Shown piece by piece: positions 34,285-44,300 of a stretch of 64,000 nt of DNA. The translations under genes were made by a program, and so were the position numbers. Below the pieces are notes generated by a model. The model did no database searches and was not told the DNA's origin. It saw only the letters and a program-made list of their open reading frames with translations. Origin of the DNA: CAZIOH01 sp964540815 (GTDB lineage Bacteria; Myxococcota_A; Polyangia; Fen-1088); NCBI GenBank assembly GCA_964540815.1, contig CAZIOH010000021.1:1-64000 (forward strand), given 5' to 3'. Each line of letters starts with the position of its first letter. The stretch's first letter is position 1.

Positions 34285-35853
34285 ATGCAGAAGCTCCGGA
34301 CCAAGTTCCTCCTCGCCAGCGTCGGTCCGATGTTGCTCGCCACCGCGGTGCAAACCGGGTACACGGTCTCGTCGGAGGGCCATTCGATCGAGACCGGCCT
34401 CACGGAGAAGGCGCGATCGGTGCTGCCGCTCTTGGTGAACCTGGCCGGGCCGAACCTGGCGCTCGGCGATCCGGCCGGCGCCCGGGAGGTGCTGGTCCCC
34501 CTGCAGGAGGATCACGACTTTCGGTTCGCCCTGGTCCTCAAGGAGGACGGGCAGCCGTTCGCGAGCCTCGGCGGCGACGCCTCGGTGGCCACGGCGGTGA
34601 TCCGTGGCGCGGGTCGCGATCAGCTGCGGGCCCAGATGGTGGGCAAGCAACTGGTGGCGGTGGCGCCGATCAAGGAGGGGGGCAAGGTCATCGGCCAGGT
34701 GGTGGTGGGGTTCAGCCGCTCGTTCGACGCCTTCCTGACCATCGTGCTCTTCTCGGCGCTCGGCATCGGGCTCACCGGGCTCGCGACCTTCCTGCTCGGG
34801 GGACGGGTGGTGCGCCCCCTGCCCGGTACGGTGCGGATGCTGGACGCGATGGCGGGCGGCGATCTGGCCCAGCGGGTGGAGATCGTCTCCGAGGACGAGA
34901 TTGGACACATGGGGCACTCGCTCAACCACGCCTGCGAGAAGATCGGGGGAACCCTGGCGGGGATTCGCCACAACGCGCGCCTGCTGACGGCGGCCTCGAC
35001 CGACCTCGCGTCGGTGGGCAACAACCTCAGCCAGGCGGCCAGGCGGGCCGCCACCCAGGCGACGACCGTCCGGGACTCGGCCGAGCGGGTCAGCCAGAAC
35101 GTCGACAGCGTGGCCGCGGCCGCCGACGGCCTCGGCTCGAGCGTGCAGGACATCGCGCGCAACGCCAACCTGGCCCGCGAGGTGGCGAGCGAGACCGTCG
35201 AGTTCGTGGCGATCACCAACGCGTCGGTGAGCAAGCTGCGCGAGAGCAGCGTGGAGATCTCCAAGGTGGTCAAGCTCATCACGTCGATCACCGAGCAGAC
35301 CAACCTCCTCGCCCTCAACGCCACCATCGAGGCGGCGCGGGCCGGGGCGGCGGGCAAGGGCTTCGCGGTGGTCGCCAACGAGGTCAAGGATCTGGCCAAG
35401 GAGACCGCCAAGGCCAGCGAGGACATCGCGACCAAGATCGCCACGATGGAGGAGTCCACCCGGGGGGCCGCCGACCACATCGAACGCATCCGGACCATGG
35501 TCACGCAGATCCACGCCCTGCAGAGCTCGATCGCCATCGCGGTCGCAGAGCAGGCGAGCACCACCGGGCAGATCGTCGGGGACATGGGCGAGGCGGCGCA
35601 CACCTGCTCGGGCATCGCCCGTTCGGTCTCCGACGTGGCCCACGCCGTGGACGAGACCAACAGCTGCTCGGACGAGTCGCAGCGGGCGGCGGCGGCGCTC
35701 GCGACCATGGCCCACGAGCTGGAGGAGCTGGTGGAGCAATTCCGGTTCTCGGAGGAGGATCTGCCGGGGACGGAGCGGTCGCGCCGAGCACAGGCGGGCC
35801 CGGCGGGGGACCGGCCGCACCGGCTCGTGCGCGCCGGCGCGCACGCCGCCTGA
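34285..35853 (+). CDS. Membrane methyl-accepting chemotaxis protein
   Basis: 522 residues from the ATG at 34285. A first membrane helix (about 8-27), a periplasmic sensor (28-148) and a second helix (149-173) lead to a HAMP-like segment and the MCP hairpin with an intact tip (LLALNATIEAARAGAAGKGF). The sensor shares a block with the membrane kinase at 12358: LTEKARSVLPLLVNLAGPNL here, LEEKARSLAELMVDVVGPSL there. It is the third gene of the operon begun by the porin-like gene and may read the PstS-like protein or its ligand. The C-terminal tail is Arg/Gly-rich without a CheR-docking pentapeptide. Confidence 0.93.
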   Translation: MQKLRTKFLLASVGPMLLATAVQTGYTVSSEGHSIETGLTEKARSVLPLLVNLAGPNLALGDPAGAREVLVPLQEDHDFRFALVLKEDGQPFASLGGDASVATAVIRGAGRDQLRAQMVGKQLVAVAPIKEGGKVIGQVVVGFSRSFDAFLTIVLFSALGIGLTGLATFLLGGRVVRPLPGTVRMLDAMAGGDLAQRVEIVSEDEIGHMGHSLNHACEKIGGTLAGIRHNARLLTAASTDLASVGNNLSQAARRAATQATTVRDSAERVSQNVDSVAAAADGLGSSVQDIARNANLAREVASETVEFVAITNASVSKLRESSVEISKVVKLITSITEQTNLLALNATIEAARAGAAGKGFAVVANEVKDLAKETAKASEDIATKIATMEESTRGAADHIERIRTMVTQIHALQSSIAIAVAEQASTTGQIVGDMGEAAHTCSGIARSVSDVAHAVDETNSCSDESQRAAAALATMAHELEELVEQFRFSEEDLPGTERSRRAQAGPAGDRPHRLVRAGAHAA

Positions 35854-35987
35854 GGCCCCGGACCAAGCCCGGGGCGCGGCCGCGGCGGGTCCGCGGCGGG
35901 GCGCGGGTGACGGTCGGTCGGGGCGCGGCGGTGCGCAACAGAATCGTCACGCGGCTCGAGTGACGCGCGTGCCAAGCTGCCGCGCGC

Positions 35988-38675
35988 GTGACGCGATTCT
36001 GGCGACGACTGGCCGTGCTCGAGACCCGTCGTCCCGCGGCGTTCGTCGGGATCTTCGTGGTGCTCGCCGGGGTCGGGCTCTGGCGGGCCTCCCGGCTCCG
36101 CCTGGTGACCGACTTCGCGGATCTGCTGTCGCCCGATCAGCCGAGCGTGCTCGAGCTGCACAGGATCCTGGCCCGCACGCGGGGGCTCTCGACGGTCCAC
36201 CTGCTGCTCGAGGGCCAGGAACGAGCGGTGCTGCGCAGCCTCGGCGACGCGCTGGTGCGGCGCCTGCCCGCCGAAGGCCAGCCCTGGGTGGACAGCGCCC
36301 GCGACGGGTTGCAGGCTGCGAGTCGCTTTCTGCGACCGCGGGCGGGGCTGTTCCTGCCGGAGGCGGATCTGGCGGTCCTCGAGGGGCATCTCGCGTCCGA
36401 GGAGCGCCGGGCCTTCCGGCACGCGATCGGGGCGGACCTGGGCGCTGAGCAGGACGACGACCAGGAGCGGGGCCAGGACCGGGGCCAGGACCGGGACCAC
36501 CACCAGGACCACGACAAGGACGGCGCCGAGGATGAGGGCGGGGCGGGCCGAGCGGGCGACGGACGCCTCGGGGCCGAGGCCATCGAGAAGGCCCTGCTCG
36601 AGAAGGTGGGCGCGCTCGATCGCTATCCGGACGGGTACTTCGAGGCCCCGACGTCCACCGGGCTGGCCCTGGTCGTCGAGGTCAAGGTCGGGGCCGTCAC
36701 GGGCGATCTGCCGCGCGCGCGCGCCGCGCTGGCGCGGATCCGGGGGATCGTGGAGCGCACGCGCGCCACGGTGGCGGGCGCGGCGGCGGTGCGCGTGGGC
36801 TACGCCGGCGATCTGTCGACCAGCCTGGCCGAGTACGAGCTGGTCAGCCGCGACGTGCTGCAGGTCGGGGGGGTGGGGGCGGCGCTGGTCCTGGCGGTGG
36901 TGCTGCTCCACTTCCGTTCGCTGATGGCGGTCGTGGCGCTCGGGCTCGCGGTCGGGGCCGGGTGCGCCATGACCTTCGGAGTGACGGAGCTCGCCCTCGG
37001 GCACCTCAACGTGGCGACCGCCTTTCTCTTCAGCATCGTGATGGGGAACGGCGTGAACTTCGGGATCATCTGGCTCTCCCGCTTCATCGAGGAGCGTGGG
37101 GCGGGCAGGTCCGTGGTCCGGGCGCTCGAGCTCGCGCTCGCGCGGACCTCGGGGGCCACGCTGACGGCGGCGGCGGCGGCGGCGACGGCCTACGCCGCGC
37201 TCGGGGTGGGGCGCTTTCGCGGGTTTCGCCACTTCGCCTTCATCGGGGGCACGGGGATGCTGCTGTGCTGGCTGGCCAGCATCTTCCTGCTGCCCCCGCT
37301 GGTGGTGCTGATCGAGCGCGCGGGTGCGCGGGTGCGCGTGCGGCGGCGGCGGCCCATCCCTGGCCGGGGCGATGGCGAAGGTTCCGAGGACGTGCTCGCG
37401 CGCAGCTGGCTGATCCCGCGGGTGGGCGCGCACTTCGAGCGGCCCTTCGTGTGGGCGGTGGGGCATGCCCCCCGCACGCTGCTGGTGGTCATGGCGGGGC
37501 TCGGCCTCGGGGCGCTCGGCCTCGGCGGGCGTTACCTCCTGCGCGGGGCGCTCGAGTACGACATGCACCACCTGCTCAGCGATCGCGACACCACGAGCGA
37601 GCTCTACCGGATCTCCGACAGCACCCAGCGGGTGCTCGACGGGGGGCCGCGTGCCGCGAACGCCAACGGCGGCATGGTGGTCCTGACCGACGACGCCCGC
37701 GACACGCCGGTGGTGGCGGCGATCCTGCGGCGCACGCGCGACGCGGCTCCCCCCGCGCTGCGGCCCTTCGCCGAGGTCCACACGTTGAACGATCTCGTGC
37801 CCCCGAACCAGGCCGCGCGTCTCGCGCGCCTGCAGGCGCTCGCGCGGCGCCTGGCACGGGTCCGTGCGCGCGGCGGCATCGACGACGCGGCGTGGGCCCG
37901 CATGGCGCCCCTGCTGCCGCCGCCAGGCCTCACCCCGTTCGCGGCCGAGGATCTGCCGCCCGAGCTGGTCGATCCCTTCACCGAGAAGGACGGCACCCGG
38001 GGACGGATCCTGTACATCGAGCAGACCCGGGGGCAGAGCGACTCGAACCTGCACTACCTGCTGCGCCTGGCCGACGCCTTTCGCCAGATCCGCCTGCCCG
38101 ACGGGCGGGTGGTGCTCGGCTCGGGGCGGGCGGTGATCTTCGCCGATCTCCTGCGCGCATCGCTCGTCGACATGCCGCGATCGGTGTTGCTGTCGCTGGC
38201 GCTGACCGGCGTGACGGTGACATTGCTGTTCCGGCGGCCACGGGCCGTGGCGATGGTGCTCGGCTCGCTCGGGCTGGCGCTGGCCTTCATGCTGGCGGCG
38301 ATGGATCTGGTGGGGGTGCGCCTCAACTTCATCAACTTCATCGCGCTGCCCATCACCTTCGGCATCGGCATCGACTACGCGGTGAACGTCTACGGGCGCT
38401 TCGAGCAGGAGCGGGGCCTCGGCATCCTGGCGGCCATGCGCGGGGTGGGGGGGCCGGTGATCCTGTGCAGCCTGACCACCAGCCTCGGCTACCTGGCCCT
38501 GCTGCGCTCGCACAACCAGGCGGTGCGGAGCCTGGGCGCGGTCGCGGTGCTGGGCGAGACGACCTGCCTCATCGTCGCGCTGCTGGCCCTGCCGGCCGCG
38601 CTGGTCTGGCACACGCAGCCACAGCCCCGAATGAAACCGCCCCCCCCGTCCGTTCCCATCGCCTCGCCCCGCTGA
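35988..38675 (+). CDS. MMPL/RND-superfamily transporter
   Basis: 895 residues from a GTG start. An N-terminal membrane helix (FVGIFVVLAGVGLW), a large periplasmic domain, a first helix cluster (VGGVGAALVLAVVLLHF, VVALGLAVGAGCAMTFGV, FLFSIVMGNGVNFGIIWLSR), a second periplasmic domain and a second helix cluster (VLLSLALTGVTVTLLF, FGIGIDYAVNVYGRFEQE) match the MMPL two-repeat layout. These are proton-driven exporters of lipids, hopanoids and similar molecules. Residues about 150-185 are an unusual Asp/Gln/Arg/His-rich insertion. There is no membrane-fusion or outer-membrane partner beside it. The stop codon lies in the loop of a small hairpin. Confidence 0.88.
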   Translation: MTRFWRRLAVLETRRPAAFVGIFVVLAGVGLWRASRLRLVTDFADLLSPDQPSVLELHRILARTRGLSTVHLLLEGQERAVLRSLGDALVRRLPAEGQPWVDSARDGLQAASRFLRPRAGLFLPEADLAVLEGHLASEERRAFRHAIGADLGAEQDDDQERGQDRGQDRDHHQDHDKDGAEDEGGAGRAGDGRLGAEAIEKALLEKVGALDRYPDGYFEAPTSTGLALVVEVKVGAVTGDLPRARAALARIRGIVERTRATVAGAAAVRVGYAGDLSTSLAEYELVSRDVLQVGGVGAALVLAVVLLHFRSLMAVVALGLAVGAGCAMTFGVTELALGHLNVATAFLFSIVMGNGVNFGIIWLSRFIEERGAGRSVVRALELALARTSGATLTAAAAAATAYAALGVGRFRGFRHFAFIGGTGMLLCWLASIFLLPPLVVLIERAGARVRVRRRRPIPGRGDGEGSEDVLARSWLIPRVGAHFERPFVWAVGHAPRTLLVVMAGLGLGALGLGGRYLLRGALEYDMHHLLSDRDTTSELYRISDSTQRVLDGGPRAANANGGMVVLTDDARDTPVVAAILRRTRDAAPPALRPFAEVHTLNDLVPPNQAARLARLQALARRLARVRARGGIDDAAWARMAPLLPPPGLTPFAAEDLPPELVDPFTEKDGTRGRILYIEQTRGQSDSNLHYLLRLADAFRQIRLPDGRVVLGSGRAVIFADLLRASLVDMPRSVLLSLALTGVTVTLLFRRPRAVAMVLGSLGLALAFMLAAMDLVGVRLNFINFIALPITFGIGIDYAVNVYGRFEQERGLGILAAMRGVGGPVILCSLTTSLGYLALLRSHNQAVRSLGAVAVLGETTCLIVALLALPAALVWHTQPQPRMKPPPPSVPIASPR

Positions 38676-38681
38676 GCGGGG
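38667..38681. repeat. Small hairpin around the MMPL stop codon
   Basis: CCCCGC-TGA-GCGGGG, with the TGA stop as the loop, followed by GAGGGTGAGGGAGAGGGG. The latter resembles an arm of the inverted repeat at 26401-26482. Confidence 0.6.
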
Positions 38682-38771
38682 AGAGGGTGAGGGAGAGGGG
38701 TCCACTTCACTACCGCTTCACTCCGCTGGCCCGCTGTCGTGCCCGCGACGTCGTTGCTAACATGCGTCTCC

Positions 38772-39236
38772 ATGGACATGCCGAAACCGACCCCGGAGCA
38801 CCAGAAGCTGCACGTCTTCGCGGGAGCCTGGGAGGGCCAGGAGACGACCATGCCTTCGCCCATGGGCCCAGGCGGCAGCGCCTCGGGCAAGATGCGCGCG
38901 CGGGTCGACATCGACGGCCTCTTCGTCATCTCCGACTACGTGCAGGAGCAGGGCGGCGTGCCCACCTACCGAGGCCACGGCGTCTACGGCTTCGACGCCT
39001 CCACCGGCGAGCATACCTGGTACTGGGTCGACTCGATGGGGATGCCGTCGGTCCCCTCGCGCGGCAGGTGGCTCGGCGACACCCTGACCTTCGAGTCCTC
39101 GCACCCCGGTGGCAAGGGCCGCTACATCTACCGCTGGGAGGGCCGCGACAAGCACCACTTCCGAATCGAGAACTCCTTCGACGGCGGCACCACCTGGGTC
39201 GTCTTCATGGAGGCGACGTACCTGCGGAAGGCCTGA
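38772..39236 (+). CDS. DUF1579-family protein
   Basis: 154 residues from the ATG at 38772; an in-frame start at 38739 lacks support. The start MDMPKPTPEHQKLHVFAGAW, the strand RARVDIDGLFVISDYV, and GHGVYGFDASTGEHTWYW followed by SSHPGGKGRYIYRWEG match the DUF1579 calycin-like fold. No enzymatic function is known for the family. It is soluble, with no signal peptide, and is followed 9 bp later by a lipoprotein gene. Confidence 0.8.
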   Translation: MDMPKPTPEHQKLHVFAGAWEGQETTMPSPMGPGGSASGKMRARVDIDGLFVISDYVQEQGGVPTYRGHGVYGFDASTGEHTWYWVDSMGMPSVPSRGRWLGDTLTFESSHPGGKGRYIYRWEGRDKHHFRIENSFDGGTTWVVFMEATYLRKA

Positions 39237-39245
39237 GGGCCCGAG

Positions 39246-40310
39246 ATGATGACGTCCTCTCGCCTTCACCCGGCTTGCCCGCGGCTCGGCGCAGCGGTGG
39301 CGTTCCTGATCGCTGTCGGTGGATTCGCCTGCACGGGCGCCGATGTGAGGCCCACGCCCGCGACAGGTGGCGGGAGCGGCGGCGCCGGACCACGTCAGCC
39401 AACCGAGCCAGCCGACGGCGGTCTCGACGCCGGCGGCGGGTCACCACCGATCGGCAGCGGGGCGGACGCGGGGATGGACGCAGCCTCGTCCGACTCGGCT
39501 GCCGCCTTGGACAGCGCCACCTTGGATCTCGGCTCCCCGGCACAGGCTGCCCTCCCTTTGTGCAGTCCGCAGGGCGGCACCGAGATCCGGCTCGCGATCC
39601 GCGTGGCTGGTGGGGGACCCGCCCCGCCGGGGACCGGCATGCTGGCGGAGAATGGCTGGCGGTTCCTGATGGTGGACGCCGGCTGCCACGCCTGGCTCCT
39701 GCCGAGTGACAACGACGAGCTCCTGCAGCTCACGCTCTCGGCGGCCCAGCAAGCCAGCCTGGAGGGTGCATTGAAGCTGGGCGCCTGGGCCGGAATTGTC
39801 GTCCCGTCGGGAGGTTGCTCCGACGCCCCCGACGTCTCTTTCCGCCTGGACCAGCAGAGCCTGACCGGCTCGGCGTGTGGTGCCCCGGCCGGCTCGGCGT
39901 GGTCGGACCTGATCGCGGCCTTCGACGCGCAGCTCGCCGCGCTCGGAGCCGCGGCCACGCCGGTCGCGGGCGACGTTCGCTACCTGCTGGTGGCCGACGA
40001 TGGGTCGAATCTCGACAACCGCCCGCCAGCCCGGTGGCCCCTCGCCATCCCCGCCGCCACCGTGGCCATCAGCACCCAATCGTCCTTTCAATATCGCCCC
40101 GGCGGGAGTCAACCGGCCACCGCCAGCGACGCCGCCGCCCTCCGCGCCATCCGCACCACCTCGAAGAACGGCACCCTGCCCGGTGCCGGAGGAACCATCC
40201 TCGACTTCACCTCAATCATCGACTCGCAAGGCACCCGCTACCGCCTCTACATCCGCGACGAAGTCCCCTTCGCCGGCCCCGACGGCTTGTTTCGGACCGA
40301 TCTCTTCTAG
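39246..40310 (+). CDS. Hypothetical lipoprotein
   Basis: 354 residues with a lipoprotein signal (LGAAVAFLIAVGGFAC, Cys29). A low-complexity Gly/Ala/Asp/Ser spacer of about 70 residues follows, as common in Myxococcota lipoproteins. The folded part (about 100-354) has four or more Cys (LPLCSPQGGTEI, DAGCHAWLLP, SGGCSDAPDV, GSACGAP) and a C-terminal region ending in EVPFAGPDGLFRTDLF. I do not recognise the family. It is tail to tail with the Cys-rich lipoprotein at 40335. Confidence 0.78.
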   Translation: MMTSSRLHPACPRLGAAVAFLIAVGGFACTGADVRPTPATGGGSGGAGPRQPTEPADGGLDAGGGSPPIGSGADAGMDAASSDSAAALDSATLDLGSPAQAALPLCSPQGGTEIRLAIRVAGGGPAPPGTGMLAENGWRFLMVDAGCHAWLLPSDNDELLQLTLSAAQQASLEGALKLGAWAGIVVPSGGCSDAPDVSFRLDQQSLTGSACGAPAGSAWSDLIAAFDAQLAALGAAATPVAGDVRYLLVADDGSNLDNRPPARWPLAIPAATVAISTQSSFQYRPGGSQPATASDAAALRAIRTTSKNGTLPGAGGTILDFTSIIDSQGTRYRLYIRDEVPFAGPDGLFRTDLF

Positions 40311-40334
40311 GTCGTCGCCGTCACGACCCGGTGG

Positions 40335-41333
40335 TCAGTTGCAGTAACCGTAGAGCTGTCCGTAGTCGAGACATGTCTCCGGGCCGGCCCCCGCCGAGCA
40401 GCCCTGAGAGCCGGTTCCCCGAGCGCAGATGCGGCGGCAGTGCATGGCGCCCGGCCCAACCGTCGGGCAGGTGTATCCGGGTAGACACTCGTGAGAGGCA
40501 GCGCATGCCCCGTTCGTTCGGTCCGAGCCGACGATGTCGCAGATCGTGGTGTCTCCGGCGACGGGATCGAGGCCGGTGAGGTAACAGGTTCGTCCGGCTA
40601 GGCACCCCGTCAGCGCGATTGGGTCGCAGGTCGCTCTTGGAAGGCTGCAGACCGACGCGAGGAACCCGCGCGTGGGCTCGGTTGCACGCACCTCGCAGAC
40701 GCTGCCGCCCGGGCAATCATCGTCTCGGCGACAGAGCGGAAAGCAGAGCGGGATCACGTCGCCCATGATACAGACGAGGCCCGCCAGGCAGTCATCGGAA
40801 CGCTCACCAGAGTCGAGGTACTTGGGACTGCACGGCTCGCCTGCCGCCCGGCGCTTGTCGAAGGGAACGCAGCCTAGCTTTCCCACCAGGGTACTCAGGA
40901 CTCCGGATGGACTGACCGTCGAGCACTTCTGTCCTGCACAGCACCCGGTTTGACAGACGGGGTCGCATGCGAGCCCCGTCTGTGGATGGCAGCCGGTGAC
41001 GGGCAATGTCGTGTCCGGGACGCAAGCGCCGCCCGGCGGCGCGAGCTCCGCCGATCCGTCCGGGTTGAGATCGGCCGAGTCGCCGACGTCCGGTGCGGTG
41101 CCCCCGTTGGGCGTCGTCCCCGCATCCCACTGTCCCCGCCAACAGCGCCCGAGCACGCACGAAAAACCCTCGGGGCAGAGATCCGGCTCGACCGCGCACA
41201 ACAATCCCCCACCATCCGATCCATCCACAATCGACGGTCGGTAACACCCCGCGACCAGGTGCACCAGAAAGCCAATAGCCACTACCATTCCCGCCCTCGG
41301 TCCCGCACGACATCGATCGAGTTTCAAGCCCAC
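40335..41333 (-). CDS. Cys-rich lipoprotein, hypothetical
   Basis: 332 residues from a GTG. The hydrophobic segment MVVAIGFLVHLVAGC gives a lipobox at Cys30. A start at 41288 would remove the basic n-region, so the longer start is preferred. About 30 Cys are spread over the chain in short blocks such as CPEGFSCVLGRC, CQTGCCAGQKC and CRRDDDCPGGSVCEV. This is the disulfide-knot style of myxobacterial surface proteins. It ends in DYGQLYGYCN. Its stop is 58 bp past the start-side neighbour's Cys-rich gene, and the two may be related in function. Confidence 0.75.
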   Translation of the reverse strand: MGLKLDRCRAGPRAGMVVAIGFLVHLVAGCYRPSIVDGSDGGGLLCAVEPDLCPEGFSCVLGRCWRGQWDAGTTPNGGTAPDVGDSADLNPDGSAELAPPGGACVPDTTLPVTGCHPQTGLACDPVCQTGCCAGQKCSTVSPSGVLSTLVGKLGCVPFDKRRAAGEPCSPKYLDSGERSDDCLAGLVCIMGDVIPLCFPLCRRDDDCPGGSVCEVRATEPTRGFLASVCSLPRATCDPIALTGCLAGRTCYLTGLDPVAGDTTICDIVGSDRTNGACAASHECLPGYTCPTVGPGAMHCRRICARGTGSQGCSAGAGPETCLDYGQLYGYCN

Positions 41334-41391
41334 CCTCCCACCACCCCATTCGACTAGCCATCGTCGAGGTCACCCCTGGCGAAATGCGATC

Positions 41392-44300
41392 TCACTGCCC
41401 GGCGTCGGGTGTACCCGTCGAGCCGCCGCTGCCCGTCATCCCACCAGAGCCCGATCCCGGCGGCGGCGTTACCGCCACACAGTTGCAGCTACCATTTGAA
41501 CACGTTCCATTCATCCCCGATGGGCAGGTCGTTGAGCAATCGACGTTGTTGTTGTTGGTGGACTTGCAACCGGTGGTCGGATCGCAGGTTACTGTCTTGC
41601 AGACCGTAGATGGTTCACACGTGGGGGCTCCGGAGCCCATGCACTTGCCGGTGGCGTCGCACTTGTCGGTGAGGGTGCACATGTTGCTGTCGTTGCAGGA
41701 GGTCCCTGCTGGTGCGGTCTCGATGGTGCACCCGGTGGCTGGAGCGCAGCCGGCGACCTGGCACTGGCCTGTAGGTTGGGGGCACGTGGGGGCTCCGGAG
41801 CCCATGCACTTGCCGGTGGCGTCGCACTTGTCGGTGAGGGTGCACATGTTGCTGTCGTTGCAGGAGGTCCCTGCTGGTGCGGTCTCGATGGTGCACCCGG
41901 TGGCTGGAGCGCAGCCGGCGACCTGGCACTGGCCTGTAGGTNNNNNNNNNNNNNNNNNNNNNNNNNNNNNNNNNNNNNNNNNNNNNNNNNNNNNNNNNNN
42001 NNNNNNNNNNNNNNNNNNNNNNNNNNNNNNNNNNNNNNNNNGTGCAGGTGGTCGAGCAATCGGTTCCGTCCAACTTGTTCGTGAATTGACAGCCGTTCTT
42101 TGCGTCGCAGGACGCGTTTGTTTGGCAAATGGTTGGGCTGCAGCTCAGGGGGGTGCCCGCCACGGTCTTGCACATGCCCCCCTGACAGGTTTCCCTCCCG
42201 TCGCAGATGGTCGTGTTGTCGCAGCCCGTGCCGTCGGACATGTTCGTCACCGGAGAGCACACCCCGCCGGTGCAGGTGCTCGCGTTGTGGCACTGGTCCA
42301 TCGGCGCGCAGGTCGTGACGGTCGCCGCCATGCACACTCCGCTGGCGTTGCAGGTCCGAGCGCTCGTCGCCTTGGTGCCGGAGCAGCTTCCCGCCGCTCC
42401 GCAGGTGGCGCCCGAAGCCTTCAGGGCGCAGGTTCCGGCGCCGGTGCCCGTTGCCGTGCACTGGCCCGTGAGGCAGCTCGGGCTGCTGGCCGAGTCGGCG
42501 GTGCAGGCGGTGGCGCAGCAGATCTTGGTGCCCCCCGTGCCCTGGACGCACGCGTTGCTGGCGCAGTCCGAGTCGATGCCGCACTTCTGGCCATTGGCGA
42601 CGGTCGTCCCGCAGGTGTTCAGCACGGTGTTGCACTTGACGCCCGACTTGCAATCCGTGTCGGCGGTGCAGCTGGTCTTGCAGCTCGCGCCGTTGCACGC
42701 GTAGTTTCCGCAGTCCTTGGTGGTGGACGCGTTGCAGGTGCCGTTGCCATCGCAGTAGGCGGCGTTGCTCTGGGTACTACCGCTGCAGCTCTGGTTGCGG
42801 CAGCTGATGTTCGTGTCCCAGTAGTCGCACTTGCCGCCGCCGTCGCAGGTGCCGCTGAGGCCGCAGCTCGTGGTCACGCTCTTGGTGCAGCGGCCCCCGG
42901 GATCGTTGCCGCCGATCGGCACGTTGGTGCAGGTCCCGACGTGGTTCTGCACCACGCAGCTCGTGCAGGTCCCGGTCGACAGGCCACTGCACGCGGTGTT
43001 GCAGCACACGCCCTCGGTGCAGTTGCCGCTCAGGCACTGGTTCTTGTTGCCGCACGACGCGCCGTTGGGGGCGAGGCCGCAGCTGCCGTTGTTGCAGACG
43101 TTCGGGCTCGTGCAGTCGGCGTTCGACCCACAGGTCGTCCGGCAAAGGCCGGTCGACGAGTTGCAGGTGTACACGCCACAGTCCTTGCTTCCCTGGGCCG
43201 GGCACGCATCCCCCTTGCCATCACAGTAGGCCGACGTCGCCTGCTTCGAGCCGGCCGAGCAGGACGCAGCCTTGCACTGGGTGGAGCTGGAATAGTTTTC
43301 GCAGCCCCCGTTCTGGCATTTGCCGGTGGTCTTGCACCCCGACGCATCCGTGGTGGAGCACTTGGCCTGGGGATCGCGGGAGCCGTTCGGGACGTTGGTG
43401 CAGGTCCCGTTGCCGCTCAGGTTGCAGGCCTGGCAGGCGTTCGAGCAAGGGCTCGTGCAGCACACCCCCTGGGAGCAGTACTTGTTGCCATCCGGGGCGG
43501 GCTGGCACTCGGAGGCCTGACTGCACTGCGCCCCCGGCGGCTTGGGGCCGCACGAATGGTTCGCGTCGCAGAACTTGGTCACGCACTGGCTGTTCTGCGT
43601 GCAGCTGTCGAAGCACTTGCTCCCGTTGCAGGTGTAGGGATTGCAGGTGATGCTCGGGGGCGGCAGGCACTGATTGCTGTCATTGCATGTCGACGGCCCG
43701 GTATAAGCTCCGCCCACGCAGGTCTCGGCCGCGCACTGGGTGCCCGACGGGTAGGACTGGCATCCGCCGTTGCCGTCACACAGGGAGTTCGTCTTGCAGG
43801 ACGCCGTGCCCATGTCCTTGCAAATGCCATGTGGGTCCTTCTCGTTTGCGCCCACGTTGGTGCAGCGGCCGAGCGAGCTCTGCAGCGAGCAGCTCTGGCA
43901 GGCCCCGGTGCAGACCGTGTCGCAGCACACCCCATCCACGCAGTTGCCGCTCTGACACTGAGCCGCCGTGGTGCAAGCCACGCCCATCGGCCCAGGTCCG
44001 CAGGAGCCGTTGGTGCACAGGTTCGGCGCCACGCAGTCCTTGCTCGTCTTGCAGGCCGACAGACAGTCGTCGCTCCCGCACATGATGGGGGAGCAGTCGA
44101 CTTGCCCAGGGGGACGGCACGTGCCGTTGCCATCGCAGGTTCCAGCGGTGGTCTTGGTGCTCCCCGAGCATGTCTGAGGAATGCACGGGGTTTCAACCTT
44201 GTACAGGCCGCACTCGCCCCACCGGTCGCAGGCACCGCTGAGCCCGCAGGTGGCGACGTCGCTCTTCGCGCACTTTGGCTCGGGCTGACCCTCCCCGAGG

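Noticed and set aside
36440..36545. GGCCAGGACC repeats considered as a CRISPR or mobile repeat
   Set aside because: Units are short, imperfect, in frame and inside the coding sequence of a transporter; no spacers and no cas genes are present.
37851..37870. TGGCACGGG sequence inside the MMPL gene as a sigma-54 site
   Set aside because: The -12 GC is displaced by one base and the site is deep inside a coding region.
41618..41941. 165-bp direct repeats considered as a CRISPR array or transposon ends
   Set aside because: They are in-frame coding repeats of a Cys-rich protein with no unique spacers and no transposase.
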